Assembly (NCBI RefSeq): GCF_020103695.1
Contig: NZ_JAHXBF010000011.1
Span: 62,001 to 126,000 of the forward strand
Length of the DNA: 64,000 bases
Direction of reading: 5' to 3'
Origin: Hyalangium versicolor
GTDB lineage: Bacteria > Myxococcota > Myxococcia > Myxococcales > Myxococcaceae
Below, piece by piece: positions 53,713-63,522 of this stretch (within the stretch, counting starts at the first letter, position 1; every line of letters begins with the position of its first letter). The position numbers were made by a program, and so were the translations under genes. The notes beneath the pieces were generated by a model. It worked only from the letters and a program-made list of their open reading frames with translations. It was not told the DNA's origin and made no database searches.

Positions 53713-55206
53713 TCACGCGGAGGAGGCGACTCGTGGCCCCTGCTGCATCCCTGGTGTGGCGGGGGCCGGGTGGAGGCTTTGGATGAGCAGGCCACGGAGG
53801 GCTTCGGTTAGATCGTCTCCCAGTGCCATGGCTCCTGCTGGGGCCCCCTGCAGTTTCTCGGGCACCGTGTTGCCCACTACGGCCACGGGCACACGGATTT
53901 CCCAGGCCAGGTAACTGGCGAGCCGTACGGCGGCCTCTGACGTGTCCATCAGCAGGGCGCCTACGGCTCCTGCGCTGAAGGGGCGCCAGAGAGGGCGTGC
54001 TGCTTCTGCGGGGGGCAGCACGCAAAAGTCCAGGTGCAGCACTTCGCTCAGTTCCAACCGGCCCAGTGTCCCGAAGCCACTCTTTACGGCTGTCGGCTCT
54101 GCGGACACGGCTGCTAATCCTGGCAACTGTGCGAACAGCCGTCTTGCCGCGGATGGGCCGTTGCCGCAAATGAACACCTTTGCCGTCACAACCTTCAGTG
54201 GAGCCTTGCCTCGCAGCACCCGGCTCCGCAGCGCGTGCAGCTCCGCTGGGCCCAGCAATGGGCCGCTGCCCTCCTGCTCTCCCTCCGCCACCCTCGCCAC
54301 GCCCTTCTGCATCAGCGTGATGAGGACTCCCAGCACCTCCAGGTCCGTCGCCGGCGCCAGGTCCAGTACCTCTCCCAGTGCCCTCGGCTGCCTCAACAGG
54401 TCCACCACCTGTGCCGTCACCGGGTGCTGGTCCTGGGGCAGGTCCGCCTCCGGCGCGATCACCAGCCGCATCGTCCGAGGCGGCAAGGACGGCAGCAGCC
54501 GGTTCACCTCGTCCGACTGCCTCATGCCCTCCAGCAGCGCGTCGTCCATCGCTCGGGTGATGCGCGGCTTCCCGGGACTCGTTCCCGGCGCGAACGTGAA
54601 CGTTCCCTCCGTCCACGCCAGCAGCCGGAACAACGCCTTCTCTCCCTCCACCCGCCCCAACTTCGCGTTCACCGGACGCCCGTCGCCTACCTGGATCTCT
54701 CCCCGCTCGTTGCCCCGCTCCAGGTTCAGCTTCCCGCTCCGCTTGTTCATCCCCAGGATCTGCATCAGATCCGGAATGCCCAACTGGCTCAGCGAACCTT
54801 CAATCTCCTGCGCCTCGCTCTTGAGATCCTTCGCCGCCTCCGCTCGCCGGAAGATGTGCTCGATGCGACTCAACACCTCGTCCTGGTTGAAGGGCTTCTT
54901 CAGGTGCGCCGCCAGCCGCAACCCCCTCAGCCGATCCATGTCCAGGTTGGTGGTCGTCAACACCACCGGCACGTCCTCCGTCCGCGGATTCGTCCTCAAA
55001 ATCTGGATGAACGTCCTCGCGTCCAACAGCTTGCAACCCTCGTCGAACAACACCAGATCCGGGTGCCGCAACACGCAGATCTCCAACGCCCTCGAGCCAT
55101 CCGGCGCGTAGTGCACCTGGTAGCCCTTCTGTCTCAACGCGCGCGTCAAATGCCTCACCGCGTCGAGGTCCGGATCCGCTATCAGGATCTTCCGTGCCTG
55201 GGCCAC
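53713..55206 (-). CDS. Response regulator with DUF4388 (PATAN-like) domain
   Basis: The protein has 497 aa from a GTG at 55206. Receiver: acidic D11/D13, phosphoacceptor D55 (LVLFDEG), T84, K104-P105. DUF4388 follows (about 135-235, SLSQLGIPDLMQILGMNKRS; RVEGEKALFRLLAWTEGTF), then a linker and a C-terminal domain with KVFICGNGPSAARRLFAQLP and later AVVGNT segments, loosely GTPase-like but without a P-loop Lys. This domain combination is characteristic of myxobacteria and their relatives. Start is 12 bp after the upstream response-regulator gene, so one transcript is likely. Partner kinase unknown. Confidence 0.88.
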   Translation of the reverse strand: MAQARKILIADPDLDAVRHLTRALRQKGYQVHYAPDGSRALEICVLRHPDLVLFDEGCKLLDARTFIQILRTNPRTEDVPVVLTTTNLDMDRLRGLRLAAHLKKPFNQDEVLSRIEHIFRRAEAAKDLKSEAQEIEGSLSQLGIPDLMQILGMNKRSGKLNLERGNERGEIQVGDGRPVNAKLGRVEGEKALFRLLAWTEGTFTFAPGTSPGKPRITRAMDDALLEGMRQSDEVNRLLPSLPPRTMRLVIAPEADLPQDQHPVTAQVVDLLRQPRALGEVLDLAPATDLEVLGVLITLMQKGVARVAEGEQEGSGPLLGPAELHALRSRVLRGKAPLKVVTAKVFICGNGPSAARRLFAQLPGLAAVSAEPTAVKSGFGTLGRLELSEVLHLDFCVLPPAEAARPLWRPFSAGAVGALLMDTSEAAVRLASYLAWEIRVPVAVVGNTVPEKLQGAPAGAMALGDDLTEALRGLLIQSLHPAPATPGMQQGPRVASSA

Positions 55207-55218
55207 GCCGCTCGCTCG

Positions 55219-57069
55219 CTAGTACGGCTGCAGGTCATACTCCGCCTGCAGCTTCGTGATCAGCCCGTCCACCACCGCGGTGTCCGAGGAGTGAAAACCC
55301 CACGTCGCTCCCTTCCCCCTCCTCTGTATCAACGCGTACGAGGCGTGCTCCGACAGCCAGAACAAGAACTCGTGCCGCGACACCCGATCGTCTCCCTCCA
55401 GGAACACCGGCGTCACCGCCGGGTGTGACTCCAAATCCAATCTCCGCCCCAACAGGTAGATCCGTGACGCCATCTCCGGCGGCGCCGACTCCAGCCCCGA
55501 CGCAATCGGCAGGTCCGCTCGGATCTCCGGCCCTCCCACGTACAGCAACCCGCGCGAGCCCGGATCCCTCAGCAGCTCCCGCGCGATCTCCGCCTGCAGC
55601 TCGTCGAACAGCACGTCCGACACCTTCCCCCGCCGCGACGGCTCCGCCCGCTCGTCCGTCGGCAGCTTCGGGCTCGATGGCGTCCCCAACAGCAGCTCCA
55701 CCTCGTCCCAGAATGGCAGCCCGTCCAGCAGCAGCCTCCGCTGCAACGACGCCCGCCGCTCGTCCATCCGCCGCCGGCACCGGTGCACCAGCTCGTCGAA
55801 GTCCTCCCCGTCCTTCGGGAACGTTCCCGCCCCTCCCACCATCGCCAGCGGCAGCTTCCCCTCCACCTCCTGCACGTCCGGCTCGTCCCTCACCGCCGCC
55901 ACCGCCCGCCTCACGAACATCAACGCACCGAAGAAGTCCGTCTCCGGCAACAGCAGGTAGAACTCCTGATCGCTCGCCTTCGCGATCACGTCCGAGTCCC
56001 GGATGATCCGCGACAGCGCCCGGATGATGCCTCGCACCGCCTTCTTCGCCTCCGCCGCCCCCAGCCTCACCCGCACCAACGGCAGGTTGTCGATCGAGAA
56101 CGTCAGCAGCGAGAACGTCCGACCGTAGCGCCGCGCCTTGTAGATCTCCTTCGACGCGTAGTCCGTGAAGTAGCTCAGGTTGTACGCCGCCGTGTCCCGA
56201 TCCCGCAGACCGAGCCGCTGCAGCGCCAACAACCGCCGCCCGTTCTTCACCCCCACCGCCGCGAAGTCTCCAATCACCCGCGCCTGCCGCGCATGCTCCG
56301 GTTGGAACTCTCCGGCGATCGGATCCGACAGCTGCGCCAGCCCCATCAGCTCCCCGCCCGCCACCAACGGCACGTACAGCACCGGCGAGCGCTCCTCCCT
56401 CACCAGCCACGGCGCCGCCTCGCGCAGGCGCGCCGACAGCGCGCCCTCCGGCTTCATCCGCTCCACCAGGAAGTGCCGGTCCAGCAGACCCCGGTATGCC
56501 CTCAGCACCAAGTCGCCCCGGTCGTCCACCAGCCACAGCGCCGCGCTCTGCGCGTCACACACCGCGGCCAGATCCGCCGTCACCCGCTCCTGCAGACCCT
56601 CAAGGTCCGGGTACGCCAGGAACTCCAGGCAGCGCCGGTGCAGGTTCTGGTAGCGCGCGAACTCCAGGTTCTCGTCGCGCAGCTGCTCTCGCTCGTGCCG
56701 CAGCGCCACCCTCTGCAGCGCCCGGTCCACCACCAGGTAGAGATCCGTCTCCTCCACCGGCTTGGTGAGGCAGTCCGCCGCGCCCGCCTTCAGCGCCATC
56801 TCCGAGCCCTTCACGTCCGGCCGCGCACTGACCAGCAGCACCTCCTGGTCCGGGTTGCGCTCGCGCAACTTCGCCGTCAGCTCGAAGCCGTCCATCCCCG
56901 GCATCATCACGTCCGTGATGACCAGATCGAACCGCGTCAGGCTCGCCTGCTCCAGCGCGCGCGGCCCGTCCTCCGCCTCGACGACCCGGTATCCCCGGCG
57001 CGTGAGCATGTGGGTGACAAGCTCTCGAAAGAAGAGATCGTCGTCGACCAGGAGGATGGTGCCTGCCAC
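55219..57069 (-). CDS. Response regulator with GAF and degenerate GGDEF domains
   Basis: The protein has 616 aa from GTG 57069. A receiver (D9-D11, D53 in VITDVMMPGMDG, KP near 103) is followed by a coiled linker, a GAF-like region (about 150-280), and a GGDEF-like domain (NLSYFTDYASKEIYKARRYG to LLLPETDFFGAL). The signature is ASDQEF in place of GGDEF and the metal-binding part is changed (FSIDNLPLVRVRLG), so it should not make c-di-GMP. The C-terminal ~180 residues do not match a family I know. Co-oriented with dapF and the DUF4388 regulator. Confidence 0.87.
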   Translation of the reverse strand: MAGTILLVDDDLFFRELVTHMLTRRGYRVVEAEDGPRALEQASLTRFDLVITDVMMPGMDGFELTAKLRERNPDQEVLLVSARPDVKGSEMALKAGAADCLTKPVEETDLYLVVDRALQRVALRHEREQLRDENLEFARYQNLHRRCLEFLAYPDLEGLQERVTADLAAVCDAQSAALWLVDDRGDLVLRAYRGLLDRHFLVERMKPEGALSARLREAAPWLVREERSPVLYVPLVAGGELMGLAQLSDPIAGEFQPEHARQARVIGDFAAVGVKNGRRLLALQRLGLRDRDTAAYNLSYFTDYASKEIYKARRYGRTFSLLTFSIDNLPLVRVRLGAAEAKKAVRGIIRALSRIIRDSDVIAKASDQEFYLLLPETDFFGALMFVRRAVAAVRDEPDVQEVEGKLPLAMVGGAGTFPKDGEDFDELVHRCRRRMDERRASLQRRLLLDGLPFWDEVELLLGTPSSPKLPTDERAEPSRRGKVSDVLFDELQAEIARELLRDPGSRGLLYVGGPEIRADLPIASGLESAPPEMASRIYLLGRRLDLESHPAVTPVFLEGDDRVSRHEFLFWLSEHASYALIQRRGKGATWGFHSSDTAVVDGLITKLQAEYDLQPY

Positions 57070-57110
57070 GGCGGGGAAGGCCTCGAAGGGCGAAGGGGAA
57101 GAGGAAAAGG

Positions 57111-57962
57111 TTACCGACCCGGTGAGAGCCCCACAACGCCCTCGAACACGAACGACACGGGACCTCGGAGGCGGATGTCGGACAGGTCCGATGGCACCCG
57201 GATTCGCAGGTCCCCGCCCGGCAGCGTGACTCGCAGCCAGGCATCCGCTGGCAATCGCTTCGCCAGCACCGCCGCCGTCGCCGCCGCGCACGCGCCCGTC
57301 CCGCACGCCTGCGTCAACCCGCAGCCCCGCTCCCAGACGACGACCGTGAGCCCATCCGGGTCCACCCGCGTGAACTCCACGTTCGTCCGATCCGGGAAGG
57401 AGGGGTGGCGCTCCAGCGTGGGACCCAGGCGCTCGGCCTCGTCCAGCGGGCGATCCAGCAACACCAGGTGCGGGTTGCCCATGCTCACCGCCGAGCCGCG
57501 CAGCCCCGGGTGTCCCGGCACGGGAGCATCGAGGAAGGACTGGCCCGTCGCCCCCGAGGGGAGGTTCGGCGCCACCAACCTCGCGGGTCCCATGGAGATG
57601 TCCACCTCGCCGACTCCGTCTTCCCGGTAGCCCGGGACGCACGAGAGGACTCCCGCCCCCGTCTCCACGAGGATGCGCTCGGGACGGCCTCCGGAATGGT
57701 CCACGAGGTACTTCACCGCACAGCGCAGGCCGTTGCCGCACATCTCCGCAATGCTGCCGTCCGCGTTGTGCACCACCATCCGCGCCAGGCCAGCCGCCGA
57801 GGGAAGGAGCGAGAGCACTCCGTCCGCGCCGATGCCTCGCCGCCGGTCGCACATCCACCGCGACTGCTCGGCATCGATGTCCAATCCCGTCTGCCGACGG
57901 TCGAGCACGACGAAGTCGTTACCGAGCCCGTGATACTTGAAAATACGTTCCTGTTCCGCCAC
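57111..57962 (-). CDS. dapF: Diaminopimelate epimerase
   Basis: Converts LL- to meso-diaminopimelate for lysine and peptidoglycan. The protein has 283 aa from GTG 57962. Catalytic Cys75 is in ADGSIAEMCGNGLRC and the second cysteine in CGLTQACGTGACA; N-terminal KYHGLGNDFVVLD and SMGNPHLVLL are family hallmarks. It lies 23 bp after the giant coiled-coil gene and 41 bp before the response regulator. Confidence 0.96.
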   Translation of the reverse strand: MAEQERIFKYHGLGNDFVVLDRRQTGLDIDAEQSRWMCDRRRGIGADGVLSLLPSAAGLARMVVHNADGSIAEMCGNGLRCAVKYLVDHSGGRPERILVETGAGVLSCVPGYREDGVGEVDISMGPARLVAPNLPSGATGQSFLDAPVPGHPGLRGSAVSMGNPHLVLLDRPLDEAERLGPTLERHPSFPDRTNVEFTRVDPDGLTVVVWERGCGLTQACGTGACAAATAAVLAKRLPADAWLRVTLPGGDLRIRVPSDLSDIRLRGPVSFVFEGVVGLSPGR

Positions 57963-57985
57963 GACTCCATCCTAGCGGCGGAACA

Positions 57986-60900
57986 TCACTCCTGCCCGTC
58001 TACCTTGGGGGGGACCCCCGGGTTCGGGATGGGCGGAGAGGTGGCAGGCCGACCCGATGCGGCACCCGAGCTGGGCGTGAGGACAGGAGGTCCCCCTGTT
58101 GCACCCGGAGTGGGGGCCAACGCGGGCCTGGAGCCCGTTCCGGGAGCAGGCGTGCGAACAGGCGTGGGCGGGACGGCGCCCGCTCCGGGCCGGAGAACCG
58201 GGGGACCTGCCGCAGCGCTAGCTCCGGGTGGCCGGGCCGTGGGTGCTCCGGGGATGGGAGGTTGGGTCGCGGGACGGCGGGCTGGTTCGGCGGGCTGCCC
58301 GGGGGACGTGACGGGTCGGGATGCCGCCGCGCGTCGAAGGTTGGCCAGCTCGGTTTCCCGCTCGGACAGGGTGGTGCGCAGTTCCTCTTCCTGGGTCTTC
58401 GCCCGGGCCAGGCCCTCTCGCAGGTCCTTCAGCTCGGTCTCACGGGCGTCTCGCTCGCCCTTGAGCCGCTCCAGTTCCTCGGCCATGGCGGGATCGACGG
58501 CAGGGGCCTTCCCTGCCTCGGCTTCCTCCAGCCGAGAGGTGAGCTCTCGCACCCGCGTCTCGAGCCTCGTCTGGTCTTCCAGGAGGATCTTCTTCTCGGC
58601 TCCCAGGCTCTCCGCCTCCTCGCGGAGCATCGGGAGTTCGCGCTGGAGCGCGGCGAGGCGCTCGGTGGCCTCCTTCTCACGCTGCCGCGCCGACTCCGCC
58701 ACCTCGGAGGCTTCCTTCGCGCGCTGCTGGGCCGCCGACAATGCCTCAGCGCTCTCCTTCTCGCGCTGACGGCTCGTCTCCTGGGCTCCTTCCGCCGCCT
58801 GGGTGAGACGCGCGCGCTCGGCCCGCTCTGTCTCAAGCAGTCTCGTCGCCTCCGCGGCTGCGCTCTCCAGCGTCGAGACCTTGCCCTCCAACCGCACCCG
58901 CGCCGCCTTGGCCACCGTGAGATCCGACTGGAGACGCTCGCGCTCGGAGTTCAGGGCGGTGCGCTCGGACTCGATGCGGCTGAGGCGCTCCTGCTCTGCC
59001 CGGAGCGTCTCGTTCGCCTTGGCCAGATCCGCTCGGGCGGCTTCCAGCGCGGTCAGATCCGCTTCGAGACGGCTGATGCGCTCCTGGCTGGTACGCAGTG
59101 CCTCGTTGGCCTGGGCCAGCTCGCCGCGGCTCGTCTCCAGCGCGGCCGCGCCTTCCTTCTCGAGGGTCCCGCTCCGCTCCTGCTCCGCTCGGAGCGAGTC
59201 CTGGGCCTTCGCGAGCTCGGAGCGTGTGGACTCCAGATCGGTGCGAGCGGCCTCCAACGCCGCGCGCTCGGCTTCCAACGAGGCCTCCGCCGTGGAGGCT
59301 CGGCCCGCGAACCGCCGCGCGGATTCGAGCTGCACCCCGAGCAACTCCGCCTGCTCGTGCTCGGCCTTCAGACGCGCCCTCGTGTCGTTCAGCTCGGCGT
59401 CGAGCCGCGCGAGGTGGAAGTCCCGCTGCTGCAGGGCCTGGCTCATGCGCTGCAGCTCAGCGCCCAGCCGCATGATCTCGCCGCGAGCTGCCTCGAACTG
59501 AGCCACTCCGGCCAGCAGGCGCTGGCGCTCGGCATCCCACGCAACCTCCCGCTCGCGGGCCTGCACCAGCTCCTGCGCCCGCGCCGCGTTCCCCTCTTCC
59601 ACCCGGGTGGTGAGCTGACGGGTCCGCGCCTCCGCCTCCGCGAGCGCATGCTCCAGCGTGGCCACCCGGGCGCCCTGCTCCGCCAACGCGGCCCGCTGCT
59701 CCCGAGAAGTACCTTCGACCGAGGTCTTCTCGGCCTCCAGGCGCTCCAGCGTCGCTCGGAGGTCCTTCTCACGGACCTCCGCCGCGGCGAGGCTCTCCGC
59801 GTTCGCGCCACGTTCCCGATCAAGAAGAGCCTTCAGTTCCTCATGGGCCGTGCGCTGTTCCGCCAGCCGCTGGTCGAGCGCCTCCAGCTCGGCGCGCAGC
59901 CGGGTCCCCGCCTCGCGCTCGGACGTCCAGCCGTTTCGAGCCTCCGAGAGCAGGGCCGCGATCTGCTCGCGCTCGCGCTGCTCCGTGTCCAGCGTCTCCT
60001 GGACCTGTGCGAGCGAGGTCTCGACGGCTTCGCGCTCCTTCCGCTCCGCCGCGAAGGCAGTACGCAGCTCCGCCAGCCCCGCCTCTCCTTCGGAGCGCCC
60101 CTGACGCTCGGCCTCGAGCTCCGCCCGGACGGTCTTCAGCGAATCGTCGAGCCGGACGTGCGCCTCGCGCTCCGTGGCCAGCTCCGCGCGCACCTCTTCG
60201 AGCGAGGTGCCCAACCGCCGCTGCTCCTGGCCCCCTGCTTCGAGCACGGCCCGGGACTGCGCCAGGGCCGCCTCCACCTGCGAGCGCTGCTCCTGCTCCG
60301 CCGCGTACTCCGAGCGCAGGCGGGACAGCAGCTCGTCCGCCTCCATACGCCGCTGCCGCTCCGCACTGAGCGCCGCCTGCGACGCCGCGAGCGCCTCCAC
60401 GTCCTGCGAGTGCCCACTCTGCTCCGAGTCGAGCTGGGCCCGCAGCGCCGCGAGTGCTTCTTCCAGCCGGGCACGCTCCTGGCGCTCCGTGGCGAGCTCC
60501 TCCCGCGTCTTCGCGAGCGTCTCGTCGGTCCGGGTGCGCTGCCCCTGCTCCTCGGAGAGCGCGGCCCGGAGCTTCTCCAGCATCGTGTCGACCTGCGCGC
60601 GCCGAGTCTGCTCCGCCTCGAGCGCCGCCTGGGCCTGTGCCAGAGCCGCTTCGGCCTGGGTGCGCAACCCCCGTTCGCCGTCGAAATCCACCCGGAGCTG
60701 AGCCAGCGCATCTCCCGAACGGGCTCGTTCCCCGCGCTCGGTCTCCAGGACCGACCGGACCTCCGCCAGCTCCACCTCGATCCGGGAACGCTCCTGCCGC
60801 TCCGTCTCGAGCGTCTCGCCCGTCCGAGCCGCCAGGGCCTCCGCCTGACTTCGCGCCTGACGCTCGCTGTCGAGCTCCGACCGCAGGCCGGTCAGCTCCT

Positions 60901-63418
60901 CGGACAACTCCTCGCGCAGTTCCTCCCCAGCATCGAACTCGGACTGCAAGCCGGTGAGCTTCTTCTCCAGCTCTGCCCGCTGCTGGGCCCCGGTTTCCAG
61001 CTCCGCCCGGACTCCCGCCAGCTGCTGCTCCAGCCCGTCACGTTCCGTCTGAAGCCCGGCCAGCTGCTGCTCCAGCGCGCCGCGCCGCTGCTCCGCCGCC
61101 TCCAGCTCCGCCTGCAACCCGGCCAGCCGCTGCTCCAGCTCGGCGCGTTGCTTCGCTCCCTCCTCCAGCTCGGCACGAAGCCCGGCCAGCTTCTGTTCCA
61201 GCTCGGCGCGCTGTCTCGCACCAGCGTCCAGCTCGGCACGAAGCCCCGTCAGATCTCGCTGCAGCTCGTCGCGCAGCTCCTCCCCAGCGCCGATCTCGGA
61301 TTGCAGGCCGGTGAGCTTCTTCTCCAGCTCCGTCCGCTGCAGTGCCCCAATCTCCAGCTCCGCCCGGAGACCCGCCAGCTCCCGCTCCAGACCGCCGCTC
61401 CGCGCCCGCTCCGCAGTGAGATCACCCTGGGCGATCTCAAGCTCCGCCGAAGCCTCGGCCACCTGCCGCTGCAGCTTCGCGCGCGTCTCCGTCAGCTCCT
61501 GGAGCTTCTGCTCCGCCTCGGCCAGCGCCAGCGCCGTAGCCGTCCGCGCCGCCGACTCGCTCTGACTCAGCGCCCGGACCTGCTCGAGCTGCTGCTCCAG
61601 GGCCTCGCGCGCCGCCGTCTCCCGCGCGAGCTTCACCCCGAGCGCCTCCGTCCGAGTCCGCTCCTCCTCGACAGCCTGGGCCAGCCGCTGCGCCCCCAAC
61701 TCCCGCTCCGATTCGAGCGACTGCGCGAACGCCGCAGCGGCCTTCTCGCGATCCTCCTCCAGGTCCGCCATGCGGACACCGGCCGTGAGCAGATCCGCTT
61801 CGAGCTTCTCCGCCGACGCCCGTACCGCGAGCTCGACACGCTTGAGCTCCTCCAGCTCCGCAGTCAGCCGGGCCGCGTCCGCACGTGCCGATGCCAGCTC
61901 CGTCCCCAGCGCTCGCAGCTCCGCCTCGCGCTCCGCCAGACGGTCCTCCGCGGCCTGACGCTCGGCCTCGGCCGCCGTCACCCGCTGCCGACCCTCCTCC
62001 AGCCCCCGGGCCACCCGCGCCAGCTCCGCCTCTTTCAGGAGCAGCGCATCACCGGAAGCCTTGGAGTCCTCCTTCACCTGAGCCAGCTCGGCCTTCAGGT
62101 GCTCCACCGCGGCCAGGGCCTGCGAGTACTGCTCGGCGATGCGCAGCTCCCGCTCCCGCGCCGCCTCCGCCTGCCGCCGCCGATCCTCCACCTGCTCCTG
62201 CGCCCGATCCGCCGCGAGCCGATCCTTCTCCCGCGCAATCCGCAGGTTCGACAGCTCGTCCTGCAGATCCCGGACCTCGGCATACGCCTGGGTCAACCGC
62301 TCGCGCGTCTCTTCCAGCCCGGCAGCCACCTCCTCGCGCCGGGCCCGCTCCAGCCGCTGTGCCTCCTGAGCCGCCAGCACCTGCACACCCGCCTCGGCCT
62401 GGATGCGCTGCACGCCCTCCAGCTCCAGGCGCTGCTGCGTCATCCGCCGCTCGGCATCCGTGAGCCGCTCCTGAGCCACCTGCAGCTCCAGCTCGCGGCG
62501 CCGCAGCTTCGCGGCCAGCTCGTCCCGCTCACGGGCCTGCTCGGTGGTGCCCCGAGCCTGCTCCAGTTGCGCGGTGAGCCTCGCCACCTCGTCCCGAGCG
62601 AGTTCCAGCTTTGGATGCAGCGCCGTCACCTCCGCCTCGCGGTCGGACAGCTCCGCGCGCATCTTGGTGACGAGCTCCTTCTGCTTCCCGGCCCGCTCCT
62701 CCCAGGCCTTGGCGCGCTGGGCCATCTCGTCCAGTCGCCCCCGAGTGAACGCGAGAGGCTCTGGAGGCAACTGCACCCAGGTAGGGTCCACAATCCGCGC
62801 CGGCTCCTGGCCGGCCATCACGACAAAGTACGCCGCCTCGCCACCGCGGATGAGCGAGCCATCCACCTGGAGGCCCTCCCCGCGCTCGAAGGCGAGCTGG
62901 TACCCGAGCAACGGGCTCTGGGTGGCCACCTCCACATGAGGGAAGTGCGCCGAGAACACATCCAGCAGCTGCCCGTACGTGGGCGGAACGCCCTCCTCCA
63001 CCTCCATGAGCTGCCACAGGGCCAGGCCGCCGATGTTGCGCAGGCCTCCAATCAGGTAGCCCTGCTTCGACACGAGCCGCGCCAGCTCCGCCAGCAGCGC
63101 CGGGGCGCGCACGTAGGGCGCCAGGTCCGCCACCAGCACGGTGTCGAAGCTGCCCGGCTCCAGGTCCTCAAAGACGTTGGCGCGGTAGCGCAGCGTGGCG
63201 CCACCATGGGCCTTCTGCGCGGCCTCGACGGCGGCCATGTCCGAGTCACACGCCACCACCACCCGGGCGCCGCGCTCCAACAGGAACCGGGCGCTCTCGC
63301 CGCCCGTGGAGGCTACCGAGTCCACCTCGAGCACCCGCCTGCGGGCGATGAGGCTCTCCACGAAGATGTAGCGGGGCAGCAGTTCACTGGGCCCCATGCG
63401 GCGGAATGTGGGATGCAT
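57986..63418 (-). CDS. Giant coiled-coil protein with methyltransferase-like N-terminal domain
   Basis: The protein has 1,810 aa from ATG 63418. Residues ~20-215 look like a SAM-methyltransferase Rossmann domain (VLEVDSVASTGGESARFLLE, VVVACDSDMAAVE, DTVLVADLAPYVRAPALL), but motif I is altered, so it may be a non-catalytic relative. From about 245 to 1,650 it is almost wholly coiled coil. The stretch 59,935-61,400 is made of roughly twenty 21-aa tandem repeats of the type LAxLRAELExERxxRxxxEx (63-bp period). The C-terminal ~130 residues are Pro/Ala/Gly-rich (RPATQPPIPGAPTARPPG). No membrane segment. It is probably a filament or scaffold; the role is unknown. First gene of the four-gene unit. 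Confidence 0.8.
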   Translation of the reverse strand: MHPTFRRMGPSELLPRYIFVESLIARRRVLEVDSVASTGGESARFLLERGARVVVACDSDMAAVEAAQKAHGGATLRYRANVFEDLEPGSFDTVLVADLAPYVRAPALLAELARLVSKQGYLIGGLRNIGGLALWQLMEVEEGVPPTYGQLLDVFSAHFPHVEVATQSPLLGYQLAFERGEGLQVDGSLIRGGEAAYFVVMAGQEPARIVDPTWVQLPPEPLAFTRGRLDEMAQRAKAWEERAGKQKELVTKMRAELSDREAEVTALHPKLELARDEVARLTAQLEQARGTTEQARERDELAAKLRRRELELQVAQERLTDAERRMTQQRLELEGVQRIQAEAGVQVLAAQEAQRLERARREEVAAGLEETRERLTQAYAEVRDLQDELSNLRIAREKDRLAADRAQEQVEDRRRQAEAARERELRIAEQYSQALAAVEHLKAELAQVKEDSKASGDALLLKEAELARVARGLEEGRQRVTAAEAERQAAEDRLAEREAELRALGTELASARADAARLTAELEELKRVELAVRASAEKLEADLLTAGVRMADLEEDREKAAAAFAQSLESERELGAQRLAQAVEEERTRTEALGVKLARETAAREALEQQLEQVRALSQSESAARTATALALAEAEQKLQELTETRAKLQRQVAEASAELEIAQGDLTAERARSGGLERELAGLRAELEIGALQRTELEKKLTGLQSEIGAGEELRDELQRDLTGLRAELDAGARQRAELEQKLAGLRAELEEGAKQRAELEQRLAGLQAELEAAEQRRGALEQQLAGLQTERDGLEQQLAGVRAELETGAQQRAELEKKLTGLQSEFDAGEELREELSEELTGLRSELDSERQARSQAEALAARTGETLETERQERSRIEVELAEVRSVLETERGERARSGDALAQLRVDFDGERGLRTQAEAALAQAQAALEAEQTRRAQVDTMLEKLRAALSEEQGQRTRTDETLAKTREELATERQERARLEEALAALRAQLDSEQSGHSQDVEALAASQAALSAERQRRMEADELLSRLRSEYAAEQEQRSQVEAALAQSRAVLEAGGQEQRRLGTSLEEVRAELATEREAHVRLDDSLKTVRAELEAERQGRSEGEAGLAELRTAFAAERKEREAVETSLAQVQETLDTEQREREQIAALLSEARNGWTSEREAGTRLRAELEALDQRLAEQRTAHEELKALLDRERGANAESLAAAEVREKDLRATLERLEAEKTSVEGTSREQRAALAEQGARVATLEHALAEAEARTRQLTTRVEEGNAARAQELVQAREREVAWDAERQRLLAGVAQFEAARGEIMRLGAELQRMSQALQQRDFHLARLDAELNDTRARLKAEHEQAELLGVQLESARRFAGRASTAEASLEAERAALEAARTDLESTRSELAKAQDSLRAEQERSGTLEKEGAAALETSRGELAQANEALRTSQERISRLEADLTALEAARADLAKANETLRAEQERLSRIESERTALNSERERLQSDLTVAKAARVRLEGKVSTLESAAAEATRLLETERAERARLTQAAEGAQETSRQREKESAEALSAAQQRAKEASEVAESARQREKEATERLAALQRELPMLREEAESLGAEKKILLEDQTRLETRVRELTSRLEEAEAGKAPAVDPAMAEELERLKGERDARETELKDLREGLARAKTQEEELRTTLSERETELANLRRAAASRPVTSPGQPAEPARRPATQPPIPGAPTARPPGASAAAGPPVLRPGAGAVPPTPVRTPAPGTGSRPALAPTPGATGGPPVLTPSSGAASGRPATSPPIPNPGVPPKVDGQE
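59935..61400 (-). repeat. 63-bp (21-aa) tandem repeat array inside the coiled-coil gene
   Basis: Successive 21-residue units such as LEQKLAGLRAELEEGAKQRAE, given here by pattern, recur about 20-23 times with three heptads each. Units near 61,000-61,350 are the most alike (for example the KLTGLQSE and EELREEL pair recurs at two places), so internal duplication is recent there. Confidence 0.75.
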
Positions 63419-63522
63419 GGGCAGCTTGGCGGATGGGAGTATAGCTGCCGGGACTCAGGTCCCAAGGAAAGCGCCGCCCCAGAAACCGGGCCGGACGATC
63501 GGATGATAGGAGAGCAGGCACG

